A DNA stretch of 12,082 nt, taken from JBICHM01 sp043101835 (GTDB lineage: Bacteria; Planctomycetota; Phycisphaerae; Phycisphaerales; UBA1924). Both the position numbers and the translations under genes were made by a program. The notes beneath the pieces are model-generated. The model was not told the DNA's origin, did no database searches, and saw nothing but the letters and a program-made list of their open reading frames with translations. The stretch is from contig JBICHM010000284.1 of NCBI GenBank assembly GCA_043101835.1, positions 1 through 12,082 on the forward strand. Direction: 5' to 3'. Below are positions 1 through 6,482 of this stretch, one piece after another. How positions within the stretch are numbered: position 1 is the first letter of the stretch; every line of letters starts with the position of its first letter.

Positions 1-969
1 GGCGTGGGCATCATGGGCCTGTTCTCGATCAACCTGCCCCAGCAGGTGTACATGGTGAACCCCAAGGCCGACAGCGTCGGCGGGTCGTTCCTCTTCGGCG
101 TGATGACGGCGGTGCTGGGTCTGCCGTGCTTCGGTTTCGTGGCGGGCGCGCTGCTCGCCGGAGCCGCGACGCTTCCCCCGGCGGTGATCATGGTCATCTT
201 CGGTTCGCTGGGTATCGGGATGGCGGCGCCGTATCTCGTGCTCAGCGCCAAGCCCAGCCTCGTCGAGAAGCTCCCGCGCACCGGCCCGGCCAGCGAGCTG
301 GTCAAGCAGGTGATGGGGCTGCTCCTGCTCGCAGCCGCGGCGTACTTCGTCGGGTCGGGCGCGCTCGGGTGGCTGAGTGAGCGTCCGGGGCTGGCGAAGA
401 GCCTTCCGTGGTGGTCAAAGGCAGTCCACTGGTGGCTCGTCGCGCTCTTCGCGGCCCTCGCCGGGCTCTGGCTCCTCATCCGCACGTGGCAAATCACGCC
501 GAAGGCCGGTCGGCGTGTCGCGTTCAGCGTCGTCGCGTTGCTGCTGGGCTCGGCCGCGGTCGCGTACGCGGCTGACACCACGCGTCGCCTCGCCGACAAC
601 ATCTGGACGCCCTACGACGAGGCGGAGCTCCGGGCCGCGCGCGACCGGGGCCAGATCGTCGTCGTGGACTTCACCGCGGAGTGGTGCCTGAACTGCAAGG
701 CGCTCAAGGCCGCGGTCATCGAACGTCAGCCGGTGAAGGGCGAACTGCTCAAGGCCGGCGTGGTTCCGATGGTCGCCGACCTGACGAGCACGAAGGCTCC
801 GGGCTGGGACAAACTCCGCGACCTTGGCCAGACTGGCATCCCGCTGCTGGTCGTCTACGGCCCCGGGCTCGACGAGCCGTGGCAGAGCAACGCCTACACG
901 AGCCAGCAGGTGCTCGACGCGTTGGCTCGGGCCGCCGGCGAGGGCGGGCGCGTCGCACGTGCCGACTGA
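1..969 (+). CDS. DsbD-like membrane thiol-disulfide transporter with C-terminal thioredoxin domain (5' partial)
   Basis: The frame is open from the first base, so the N-terminus lies outside the window; the GTG at position 4 is probably internal. The first ~190 codons encode several hydrophobic segments (roughly codons 27-50, 56-80, 98-120, 140-160 and 172-190). They include LPCFGFVAG (Cys at codon 43), which resembles the conserved Cys-Pro region of the DsbD/CcdA transmembrane domain. Codons ~200-323 form a thioredoxin-like domain with VVVDFTAEWCLNCK, a CxxC at codons 229 and 232. In DsbD proteins electrons pass from cytoplasmic thioredoxin through the membrane domain to this periplasmic domain and on to substrates such as cytochrome c maturation or disulfide-isomerase proteins. 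Family assignment is firm; the substrate is unknown. It lies upstream of the tRNA gene and shows no link to the island. Confidence 0.85.
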   Translation, partial: GVGIMGLFSINLPQQVYMVNPKADSVGGSFLFGVMTAVLGLPCFGFVAGALLAGAATLPPAVIMVIFGSLGIGMAAPYLVLSAKPSLVEKLPRTGPASELVKQVMGLLLLAAAAYFVGSGALGWLSERPGLAKSLPWWSKAVHWWLVALFAALAGLWLLIRTWQITPKAGRRVAFSVVALLLGSAAVAYAADTTRRLADNIWTPYDEAELRAARDRGQIVVVDFTAEWCLNCKALKAAVIERQPVKGELLKAGVVPMVADLTSTKAPGWDKLRDLGQTGIPLLVVYGPGLDEPWQSNAYTSQQVLDALARAAGEGGRVARAD

Positions 970-1032
970 GCGGGTCGGGAGGGACGGGCGGGGGCGCCGG
1001 GGCAAATCTGCTCTCGCCGGCTCCGGAAACCA

Positions 1033-1061
1033 TTGACACGCCGGGCGAGGTGTTCTAGTTT
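1033..1061 (+). promoter_or_regulatory. Sigma-70-type promoter of tRNA-Gly
   Basis: A perfect -35 box TTGACA (1033-1038), a 17-base spacer and TAGTTT (1056-1061) form a promoter 60 bases upstream of the tRNA. The start point would be near 1068, giving a 5' leader of about 54 bases. Position and spacing make it the likely promoter of the tRNA gene. Confidence 0.6.
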
Positions 1062-1121
1062 TCCCCGCTCGCCGCTCGGCATCGCCGGGGGCGGGCGATG
1101 GGCCGCGGGGCCCGACAATCC

Positions 1122-1193
1122 GCGGGTGTAGCTCAGTGGTAGAGCGTCACGTTGCCAACGTGAATGTCGTCGGTTCGAATCCGATCACCCGCT
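1122..1193 (+). tRNA. tRNA-Gly (GCC), intact; island integration target
   Basis: A full cloverleaf can be drawn. The acceptor stem GCGGGTG pairs with CACCCGC, the D arm is GCTCAGTGGTAGAGC, and the anticodon stem TCACG (1147-1151) pairs with CGTGA around loop TTGCCAA. The T arm is GTCGG-TTCGAAT-CCGAT. The anticodon GCC is at 1154-1156, reading glycine codons GGC and GGU. The discriminator is T at 1193 and no CCA is encoded. The 3' part, from the anticodon loop onward, is repeated exactly at 7423-7466. I infer that the present 3' half was supplied by the integrating element, which kept the gene functional. Confidence 0.97.
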
Positions 1194-1195
1194 TT
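1152..1195. repeat. attL-type direct repeat within tRNA-Gly
   Basis: This 44-base block is identical to 7423-7466. Its left edge is exactly the first base of the tRNA anticodon loop, and its right edge is two bases past the discriminator. Outside the block the two copies diverge at once (CACG before this copy, TCGA before the other). A tRNA 3' identity block starting at the anticodon loop is a known crossover layout for tyrosine-recombinase elements. Confidence 0.88.
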
Positions 1196-1197
1196 TT

Positions 1198-1250
1198 GAA
1201 GAAGCCCCTAATTTCCTTGCTGCAAGGTGTTTAGGGGCTTCTTCCGTTTT
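1198..1250 (+). terminator. Rho-independent terminator after tRNA-Gly (island-supplied)
   Basis: A 14-bp perfect inverted repeat (GAAGAAGCCCCTAA at 1198-1211, complement at 1231-1244) encloses an inner hairpin CCTTG-CTG-CAAGG and is followed by CGTTTT. It lies on the island side of the repeat, so it probably arrived with the element and now ends the tRNA transcript. The original terminator appears to be the hairpin at 7478-7512. Confidence 0.75.
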
Positions 1251-1251
1251 G

Positions 1252-1316
1252 GCACTACTTTGCTCTCGGTTGAGGGATCGACCTATGTAGTGCTGGTTCG
1301 GCCTGATTTGTAGTGC
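1252..1316. repeat. Three GTAGTGC repeats beside attL (possible recombinase arm sites)
   Basis: The heptamer GTAGTGC occurs three times in 65 bases: inverted at 1252-1258, direct at 1287-1293 and direct at 1310-1316. The last two share an extended TNTGTAGTGCNG. No copy was seen at the right end of the island. Short repeats beside an attachment core are where tyrosine recombinases or excisionases bind with their arm-binding domains. That role is inferred from position only. Confidence 0.35.
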
Positions 1317-1408
1317 AGATAACGGTCCACGTCGCGGCCGCAATCACAGGCTGTCGCCGACTACGAGGACGTGAAGATCAGAACTGTCGACGAGCCGCGA
1401 ACGCGATC

Positions 1409-1428
1409 GGAGTCAGAAGGCTGACTCC
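1409..1428 (-). terminator. Hairpin downstream of island operon
   Basis: The inverted repeat GGAGTCAG/CTGACTCC has a four-base loop and lies about 110 bases past the isochorismatase-like stop codon. It is the only strong hairpin between that stop and the tRNA terminator. It lacks a following T-run on the minus strand, so it may be a processing or stabilising structure rather than an intrinsic terminator. Confidence 0.3.
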
Positions 1429-1536
1429 TCGACCGACCGAATGGCTGCTCAGACGACTTCAGGATGTATCTAGTTTGCTGCGGTAACGTCGGGTGCCGTC
1501 GCCCATTCGCCAGGCGGCTCTACTCAGCTTCGCCCT

Positions 1537-2157
1537 TCACGAAGTTCCGGTCAGGGCATTCGTGATGCTGGCCGTATCTGCGATCTCGGCGATGTTAGTC
1601 AGGCCCGTCCTGAGGTCCATCTCTTGCCATTCGGCAGACATCGAGGCTGTCGCATCGGACGCCAGAACGACCCGGTAGCCGTGATCCGCCGCTGCTCGGG
1701 CGGTGCCGTTGACGGCGTGGCAGGTGTGTACGCCTGTCACGATGACCGTATCAATGCCGAGGTTGCGCAACCATATGTCGAGCTGGGTTCCATGGAACGA
1801 GCTCATGCGCGCCCTTTCCAGAACGAGATCACCGTCCTTGGGTTCGGCCCCATCCACCGGCTGTGCGCCCCACTTGCCGCGCACCACCATTTCGTTCTCG
1901 GCGATCTGGCGGAACAGTTTGATGTTGCGGCCGGAATAGTCGGCTTCTGGTTCGACCACGAAATGGCAATGCACCACCTGCGCCCCGGCCTGCCGTGCAG
2001 CCTCAGAGATCTTTCCGGCGTTCTCGACGACGTTCTGCTCAATTGCGTGCTGGAAGGCTTCAGTGCCATCAGATGCTCCGCCTGCGGCCAGATTGTCATT
2101 CTGGAGGTCGACGACGAGTACGGCACAGCGGCTAGGCTCGAGATCGAGATCGCTCAT
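1537..2157 (-). CDS. Isochorismatase-like (cysteine hydrolase fold) protein with altered catalytic residues
   Basis: The 206-residue protein has the normal length and layout of the isochorismatase-like superfamily: strand plus nucleophile-activating Asp in VLVVDLQND (Asp17), then DIWLRNLGIDTVIVTGV and GTARAAADHGYRVVLASDA. Members hydrolyse amides (nicotinamidase, carbamoylase types) or vinyl ethers. By my alignment the usual catalytic Lys of the KxRxSAF motif is Arg115 (ERARMSSF). The usual catalytic Cys of TGVxTNVCVE is Ala148 in TGVHTCHAVN, with a Cys two residues earlier at 146. It may therefore have a different chemistry or be inactive. The start has a good ribosome site (AAAGGA, 7 bases before ATG). 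It is the last gene of the minus-strand island cluster; about 175 non-coding bases precede it, so it may have its own promoter. Confidence 0.85.
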   Translation of the reverse strand: MSDLDLEPSRCAVLVVDLQNDNLAAGGASDGTEAFQHAIEQNVVENAGKISEAARQAGAQVVHCHFVVEPEADYSGRNIKLFRQIAENEMVVRGKWGAQPVDGAEPKDGDLVLERARMSSFHGTQLDIWLRNLGIDTVIVTGVHTCHAVNGTARAAADHGYRVVLASDATASMSAEWQEMDLRTGLTNIAEIADTASITNALTGTS

Positions 2158-2332
2158 TTCGTAATCCTTTCTACTATCTGGACGTTATCCGTTCGACTTG
2201 GCGTTCGCTAGGGTCGTTCATCCGAGCTGTCCCCGAATGGCTGCTCTTGACAACCTGTGCGAAAGAATGCCAGTACTGACTGGATCGGCGCTCTCGCCGT
2301 GTTGCTAACGTCGATCGAGGGGATGGTCGTCG

Positions 2333-2449
2333 TTACTCGCCGCGGTCGTAATAGAACTGGTCGTGGACGATCTTGCCCTTGTCGTTCCATCGCGCGACAA
2401 GGACTTGCTCGACGTGGCAAAGGCATTGGTCGCTGGCATGCCTATCACC
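2333..2449 (-). pseudogene. C-terminal remnant of a SnoaL/NTF2-like protein
   Basis: Immediately after the TGA of the MBL-fold gene, and in the same frame, 38 sense codons run to a TAA at 2333-2335. The peptide contains HVEQVLVARWNDKGKIVHDQ followed by FYYD. This matches the last strands of SnoaL-like/NTF2-like small domains (pattern W..GKI...FYYD). Such domains are normally 110-150 residues, so about 70% is missing; there is no start codon or ribosome site. It looks like the tail of a gene whose 5' part was deleted. Assignment rests on motif feel only. Confidence 0.5.
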
Positions 2450-3229
2450 TCACTGTGATGCTGTGAATGTGACACTCTCGCCGTCCTTCGGCATTCGGAC
2501 CTTGTCAAGGAGGTCGGGTGAGAGCCGTGCGTGGATGTCGTCGCGAGTCGTCGGGCAATGGTTTAGAGCTCCGATGTGGTTGATCACGACTCTTGCGGGC
2601 GCGAGCCGGGCGAACTGTTCCAACTCGCGCAAGTTCATGAGAACTGGCCCCCCGATATCGAGGCGGGCACCTCCCCCCGGCACAACGCAGATGTCAGGTT
2701 TCCGGGATGTGAGAACCCCGGTCACGGTTTCCGTCAGCACCGTGTCGCCGGTGAGGTACACGACGGGTTCGCCGGGGAACTCGATGACGTAGCCCGCCCC
2801 CGGACCCATCAGCTTGCCCACCACGCCGCGCCCGTGCGATGTCCGGACAGCTTCGACGCTGCCGTCGAGCAAAGGAATGGCGTTCTCGGAAACGGGGCTG
2901 GCCTCCAGCCCGCGTTTACGCAACCCGCGCTCGTCGCCGGCGCGGCAGAACACGGGGATCCCACGATCACGGAGCCAAGCGGCTCCGGCTCTGTCGAGAT
3001 GGTCGCAGTCGACGCCGTAGTGGACATGGCTCACAAGACAGGCATCGATCGAGTCGAGCAGTGATTCCCAGTTCTCTGGCAGCGGCGTGAGCGGGTTCCT
3101 GCGTGCCTTTGACCTGATCACCGAATACGGCGGCAAAGTCCCCGGGTCGCCGAGCATGGGGTCCACGAGAATGCGTGTCCGCCCGAGTTCCAGCACGCAG
3201 GTCGCGTTTCTGATCTGGTGGTACCGCAT
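2450..3229 (-). CDS. UlaG-like MBL-fold metallo-hydrolase with an insertion in the HxHxDH motif
   Basis: The 259-residue protein resembles the UlaG-like branch of the metallo-beta-lactamase fold: N-terminal MRYHQIRNATCVLELG, VDPMLGDPG, YLTGDTV (Asp162), and INHIGALNHC near the end (His218, His224). The metal motif reads HVHYGVDCDHLD (residues 68-79). The family pattern is HxHxDHxD, so four residues, GVDC, appear to be inserted between Tyr71 and Asp76. His132 in TSHGRG is also conserved. Family members are Zn- or Mn-dependent hydrolases with varied substrates; none can be assigned here. The ribosome site AGGAGG lies 7 bases before ATG. The gene follows the peroxiredoxin-like gene by 147 bases, a gap that contains a membrane-protein remnant. 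Confidence 0.85.
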   Translation of the reverse strand: MRYHQIRNATCVLELGRTRILVDPMLGDPGTLPPYSVIRSKARRNPLTPLPENWESLLDSIDACLVSHVHYGVDCDHLDRAGAAWLRDRGIPVFCRAGDERGLRKRGLEASPVSENAIPLLDGSVEAVRTSHGRGVVGKLMGPGAGYVIEFPGEPVVYLTGDTVLTETVTGVLTSRKPDICVVPGGGARLDIGGPVLMNLRELEQFARLAPARVVINHIGALNHCPTTRDDIHARLSPDLLDKVRMPKDGESVTFTASQ

Positions 3230-3261
3230 GCGTGCGCCTCCTGCCGTCGACCGATACCGGT

Positions 3262-3378
3262 CTACTCACTCACTAAGTAGCCAGAAACGTCCTTGGTCAG
3301 TGCCCATTCAAAATTCGAGAACACAGAGAACCAGAGCCCGGCGGCCATACTCAGAAGCGCGTAGAACCAGTTGCGTTC
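3262..3378 (-). pseudogene. C-terminal remnant of a membrane protein
   Basis: Overlapping the stop codon of the peroxiredoxin-like gene in another frame, 38 sense codons read ERNWFYALLSMAAGLWFSVF and then SNFEWALTKDVSGYLVSE to a TAG at 3262-3264. The composition (Trp/Phe-rich helix followed by a polar tail) looks coding rather than random. No start codon with a ribosome site precedes it; the ATG at 3346-3348 would leave only 28 residues. I read it as the tail of a deleted small membrane protein, family unknown. Confidence 0.3.
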
Positions 3379-3886
3379 AAGACTCGCCGCGCCCGGGGTA
3401 CTTGTTGGGGATGATGTACTTGAACCCGGCGATCAGCTCGTCGATGCTCGGTCTTGTGAAGGGCATCGTCTGAATCGAAGCGGCGTACAACTCGCCGTCC
3501 GGGCGGACGATGAACAGGCCCGGCTCGCTGAACACTTCAGGCTCGTCGGGCTTGATGGCCCTCGATACGTACAGACCCCACTCGCGAGCGTCATCGATGC
3601 TCAAGCCGTACCCGATGCGGAGATTCTTGATCCCCCAGTCGATCTTGCTCTTCTTGGCTCTTTCCTCTGAGTCGCTGCTGATCGCGACCGCGTTGATGCC
3701 CATCGACCTGAGCTCTTCAAACTTCCGGTCGATGCTGTTGAGGTACTTGTGGCAGATCGGGCAGTGCAGGCCTCTGTAGAAGAAGACGAAGGTGAAGTGC
3801 TCCGGCTTCTGCTCGCCGAGTGTCCAGTCGGGGCCGCCGACGGTGCTGACGGACAGAGACGGTACTTGGGTCTGTGGTTTGATCAT
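3377..3886 (-). CDS. AhpC/TSA-family peroxiredoxin-like protein
   Basis: The 169-residue protein has a redoxin (thioredoxin-fold) layout: TFVFFYRGLHCPICHKYLNS with Cys42 and Cys45, then GINAVAISSDSEERAKKSK and a late GLFIVRPDGELYAASIQ strand. The GLHCPIC form is typical of the peroxiredoxin-like AhpC/TSA subgroup, expected to reduce peroxides or act as a thiol oxidoreductase in the cytoplasm. No signal peptide is seen. A ribosome site (AAGGA) precedes the ATG by about 9 bases, and the gene starts 25 bases after the alcohol dehydrogenase stop, so the two are almost surely co-transcribed. In this context it probably removes peroxide or organic hydroperoxide made alongside reactive aldehydes. 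Confidence 0.88.
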   Translation of the reverse strand: MIKPQTQVPSLSVSTVGGPDWTLGEQKPEHFTFVFFYRGLHCPICHKYLNSIDRKFEELRSMGINAVAISSDSEERAKKSKIDWGIKNLRIGYGLSIDDAREWGLYVSRAIKPDEPEVFSEPGLFIVRPDGELYAASIQTMPFTRPSIDELIAGFKYIIPNKYPGRGES

Positions 3887-3911
3887 GGCGTGTGTTCCTT
3901 AGCCAGGTCTT

Positions 3912-4916
3912 TCAGTCGCGGTCGAGCACAATGCGGAACCGCGGCTTTCCGTTACGCAAGTGCTCAAATGCCTCGTTGACTTGACTCATCGGGAAGTGTT
4001 CGTTGACGGGGGTCACGTTGTGACGTGCCGCGAAATCAAGCATTCGGCGGATGACCGAGGGAGGCCCCACCGGTGACGATCCGACCGAGAGCTGGCTGAA
4101 CATCATCGGGATGAGATTGAGATCAAGGGGCTGCGTGACAGCGCCGAGCATGTGGAGTCGGCCCTTGGGCTTGAGCGTCCCAATCAGCGCGTTCCAATCG
4201 AGCGGGACGTTGACAGTCGAGAGCAGCAGGTCGAATCGCTTGCCCGCGGACTTGATCGCGTCGTTGTCGCGCGAGTTGATCGTGTCGTGGGCGCCCATCT
4301 CGATGGCTTCGTCTCGCTTCGAGTCCGAGGTAAACGCGGTGACACGGGCGCCCCAGGCGTTGGCGAACTTGAGCGCCAGGTGCCCGAGCCCGCCGATGCC
4401 GATCACGCCGACGCTAGAGGTGGGCGACAGATCGAGTTGGACGAGCGGGTTGAAGACCGCCATCCCACCGCAAAGCAGCGGTCCTGCTTCTCGGAGATCA
4501 AGCCCCTCGGGCAGCTTCATTACACTCGCCGATTGCGCACGAACCGTATCGGCGAACCCGCCGTGACGCCCGGCGATCGTGGGCTCTGCATTCTCGCAGA
4601 GGTTGTGATCCCCGCCCATGCACTCATCGCAGGTCATGCAGTAGCCCGAGTGCCAGCCGAGCCCGACAGGATCACCCTCTTTGAGGTGCGTCACATGGCT
4701 GCCGGCGCGCAAGACTCGTCCCGTTACCTCGTGCCCGGGCACGAACGGAAACTGCGTCATGCCCCACTCGTTGTCGAGCATGCTGAGGTCGCTGTGGCAG
4801 ATGCCGCACGACTCGACGGCGATATCGACCTCGTCGGCTCCGATCTTCCCGAGTTCGTACTCGTAGGGCTCGAACGTGCCCTTGGCTTCCTTCGCGGCGT
4901 AGGCCTTGACAAGCAT
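3912..4916 (-). CDS. Zinc-dependent NAD(P) alcohol dehydrogenase, CAD/YahK-like
   Basis: The 334-residue medium-chain dehydrogenase of the cinnamyl alcohol dehydrogenase type interconverts alcohols and aldehydes, in this subgroup often reducing aldehydes with NADPH. Catalytic zinc ligands are seen as Cys40 (CGICHSD), His62-Glu63 (GHEVTG) and Cys149 (PLLCGGM). Structural-zinc cysteines are 93, 96, 99 and 107 (CMTCDECMGGDHNLC). The Rossmann loop GIGGLG is at 173-178. The start MLVKAYAAK is chosen because GGAG lies 8 bases upstream; the frame stays open to 5039 but that would overlap the end of the aldehyde dehydrogenase gene with a non-conserved leader. It lies 91 bases after that gene and 25 before the peroxiredoxin-like gene. 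Confidence 0.92.
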   Translation of the reverse strand: MLVKAYAAKEAKGTFEPYEYELGKIGADEVDIAVESCGICHSDLSMLDNEWGMTQFPFVPGHEVTGRVLRAGSHVTHLKEGDPVGLGWHSGYCMTCDECMGGDHNLCENAEPTIAGRHGGFADTVRAQSASVMKLPEGLDLREAGPLLCGGMAVFNPLVQLDLSPTSSVGVIGIGGLGHLALKFANAWGARVTAFTSDSKRDEAIEMGAHDTINSRDNDAIKSAGKRFDLLLSTVNVPLDWNALIGTLKPKGRLHMLGAVTQPLDLNLIPMMFSQLSVGSSPVGPPSVIRRMLDFAARHNVTPVNEHFPMSQVNEAFEHLRNGKPRFRIVLDRD

Positions 4917-5007
4917 GCTTCTTTCTCCAGTGGTGTGTGGTATCCCAAGCAAAGAGCGCGTCGGACGGTCAAGCCCGCCGCGCTTGCAGTACGATCTGGT
5001 TGTGAGC

Positions 5008-6414
5008 TCACAGAGTGACGTGGTCTTTGTCGAAGACACTGATCAGCTTCTGGTTCACGAACTCCATGATGCCGAGGTCCGCGAGCTCGCGGCCGTAGCC
5101 GGATTTCTTCACGCCGCCCATCGGCATGCTGGCATAGGTCCAGGAGATCTGGTTAACGAAGCAGGTGCCCGACTCGATGCGCTCGGCGACGCGGCGCCCA
5201 CGATCCAAGTCGTTGGTGTGCACCGATCCGCCGAGCCCGAAATCGCTGTCGTTCGCGATGCGGATTGCATCCTCTTCGTCCTTGGCGATGTGAATGATCG
5301 CCACCGGGCCGAAAAGTTCTTCCGTATCGGCGGGCGAGCCCTTGGGGATGTCGGTCATGATCGTGGGCTCGATGAACGCGCCGTCGCGCTTGCCGCCGAC
5401 GCGGATCTTCGCCCCGGCCTTGACCGATTCGTTGATCTGGCGTTCCAGTTCGATCGCGGCTTTCTCGTTGCAGACCGGTCCGTAGCCGGTGGCCTCGTCG
5501 AGCGGGTCGCCCGGCTTGAGTTCGGCGAAGAGCTTGGTCGCGCGATCGAGAAACTCCTCGGCGATTGATTCGACAAGGATGATTCGCTTGGCGGAGATGC
5601 AGATCTGCCCCGAGCAAAGCAGCTTGCCGATCATGAACCGCTGGATGGTCGCGTCCATGTCTGCGTCTTCGAGCACGATGAACGGGTCAACGCCGCCGAG
5701 CTCCATGACGGTCTTCTTGACGTTCCGTCCCGCCTGCTCGGCGACCGCGGCGCCGCCCTTGTTGCTGCCGGTGAACGCGACGCCAACGACGCGGTCGTCG
5801 TCGATGATGCTGCCGGCATTGCGCGCTGAGAGTTGGAGGTTGGTGTGCACGCCGACGGGAACGCCCGCGTCCTTGAGGACTTGGTCGAACGCCTCTGCGC
5901 ACTGCGGCACGTTCGACGCGTGCTTGGTCAACACGACATTTCCGGCCATGAGCTGTGGCGCCGCGACGCGCGAGGGCTGGTAGAACGGGAAGTTCCAGGG
6001 CTGGATGCCGTACACGATGCCCGTCGGCTGATTGATCAGCGTGCCCTTGCCCTCCTTGGTGTCATACTCCTTGGGGGCGAGGATCTTCTCGCCCTCGTCG
6101 GCGTAGTAGTCGAAGATGGTCGCGCAGAGGTCGATCTCGGGGCGCGCGTCCCCGATCTTCTTGCCCATCTCCAACGTCATGAGCCGCGCGAGCTCCTCGC
6201 GGCGTTCGCGGAAGAGCTCGGCGGCACGCCGCAGAATTCCGGCCCGGTGCGCGAAGCTCGTGTCCCGCCACTCGCGAAAGGCCTCGTCGGCCTTGCCGAT
6301 CGCGCGATCGACCTCGTCGGGCGTCATTTCTTGGTAGGTCTTGAGGGTCTCGCCGTTGTACGGGTTGATCGACTTCAGTGTGCCGCGTTTCTCTGTCAGT
6401 GTCGCAGTGCTCAT
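5008..6414 (-). CDS. NAD(P)-dependent aldehyde dehydrogenase (succinate-semialdehyde dehydrogenase-like)
   Basis: The 468-residue protein is full-length for the family and most like the short Sad/YneI-type succinate-semialdehyde dehydrogenases. It oxidises an aldehyde to the acid. Key motifs are PWNFP with oxyanion Asn141, cofactor Lys164 (VLTKHASN), FTGS at 214-217, general-base Glu238 (MELGGVDPF), catalytic Cys272 (SGQICIS) and EELFGPV with Glu366. The substrate cannot be read from the sequence. The ribosome site AAAGGAG is 8 bases before ATG. It starts 68 bases after the TetR gene, and that gap contains a palindrome matching the one in the TetR promoter, so it is very likely controlled by the regulator. 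Confidence 0.94.
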   Translation of the reverse strand: MSTATLTEKRGTLKSINPYNGETLKTYQEMTPDEVDRAIGKADEAFREWRDTSFAHRAGILRRAAELFRERREELARLMTLEMGKKIGDARPEIDLCATIFDYYADEGEKILAPKEYDTKEGKGTLINQPTGIVYGIQPWNFPFYQPSRVAAPQLMAGNVVLTKHASNVPQCAEAFDQVLKDAGVPVGVHTNLQLSARNAGSIIDDDRVVGVAFTGSNKGGAAVAEQAGRNVKKTVMELGGVDPFIVLEDADMDATIQRFMIGKLLCSGQICISAKRIILVESIAEEFLDRATKLFAELKPGDPLDEATGYGPVCNEKAAIELERQINESVKAGAKIRVGGKRDGAFIEPTIMTDIPKGSPADTEELFGPVAIIHIAKDEEDAIRIANDSDFGLGGSVHTNDLDRGRRVAERIESGTCFVNQISWTYASMPMGGVKKSGYGRELADLGIMEFVNQKLISVFDKDHVTL

Positions 6415-6445
6415 GATGCAGTCTCCTTTGGAAATCTCAGTGTGA

Positions 6446-6465
6446 CGACCGATCGATCGGTCGGG
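6446..6465. promoter_or_regulatory. TetR operator upstream of aldehyde dehydrogenase
   Basis: CGACCGATCGATCGGTCG at 6446-6463 is a perfect 18-base palindrome. Read as 6448-6465 it differs from the core of the site in the TetR promoter at only two positions. It lies about 31 bases before the aldehyde dehydrogenase ATG, between the TetR stop and that start. No good -10 box is visible around it, so it may act as a roadblock or overlap an atypical promoter. Confidence 0.7.
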
Positions 6466-6482
6466 TGCGTGGGCAAAAAAAA

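Larger units (their letters stand above)
1245..1536. other. Left-end island intergenic region
   Basis: No convincing gene is present on either strand. The region holds the GTAGTGC repeats and, at 1409-1428, a hairpin with an 8-bp stem (GGAGTCAG-AAGG-CTGACTCC). The hairpin lies downstream of the minus-strand operon and may mark the end of its transcript, although it has no clear T-run on that strand. Short open frames here resemble no family I recognise. Confidence 0.5.

Noticed and set aside
1437..2246. 14-base direct repeat CCGAATGGCTGCTC at 1437-1450 and 2233-2246 flanking the isochorismatase-like gene
   Set aside because: A single 14-mer repeat is not far from chance in 12 kb, and there is no target duplication or inverted end to suggest a cassette.
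4917..5039. Longer N-terminus of the alcohol dehydrogenase starting at 5039
   Set aside because: The added 41 residues overlap the aldehyde dehydrogenase end and do not look like the family; a ribosome site precedes the ATG at 4916.
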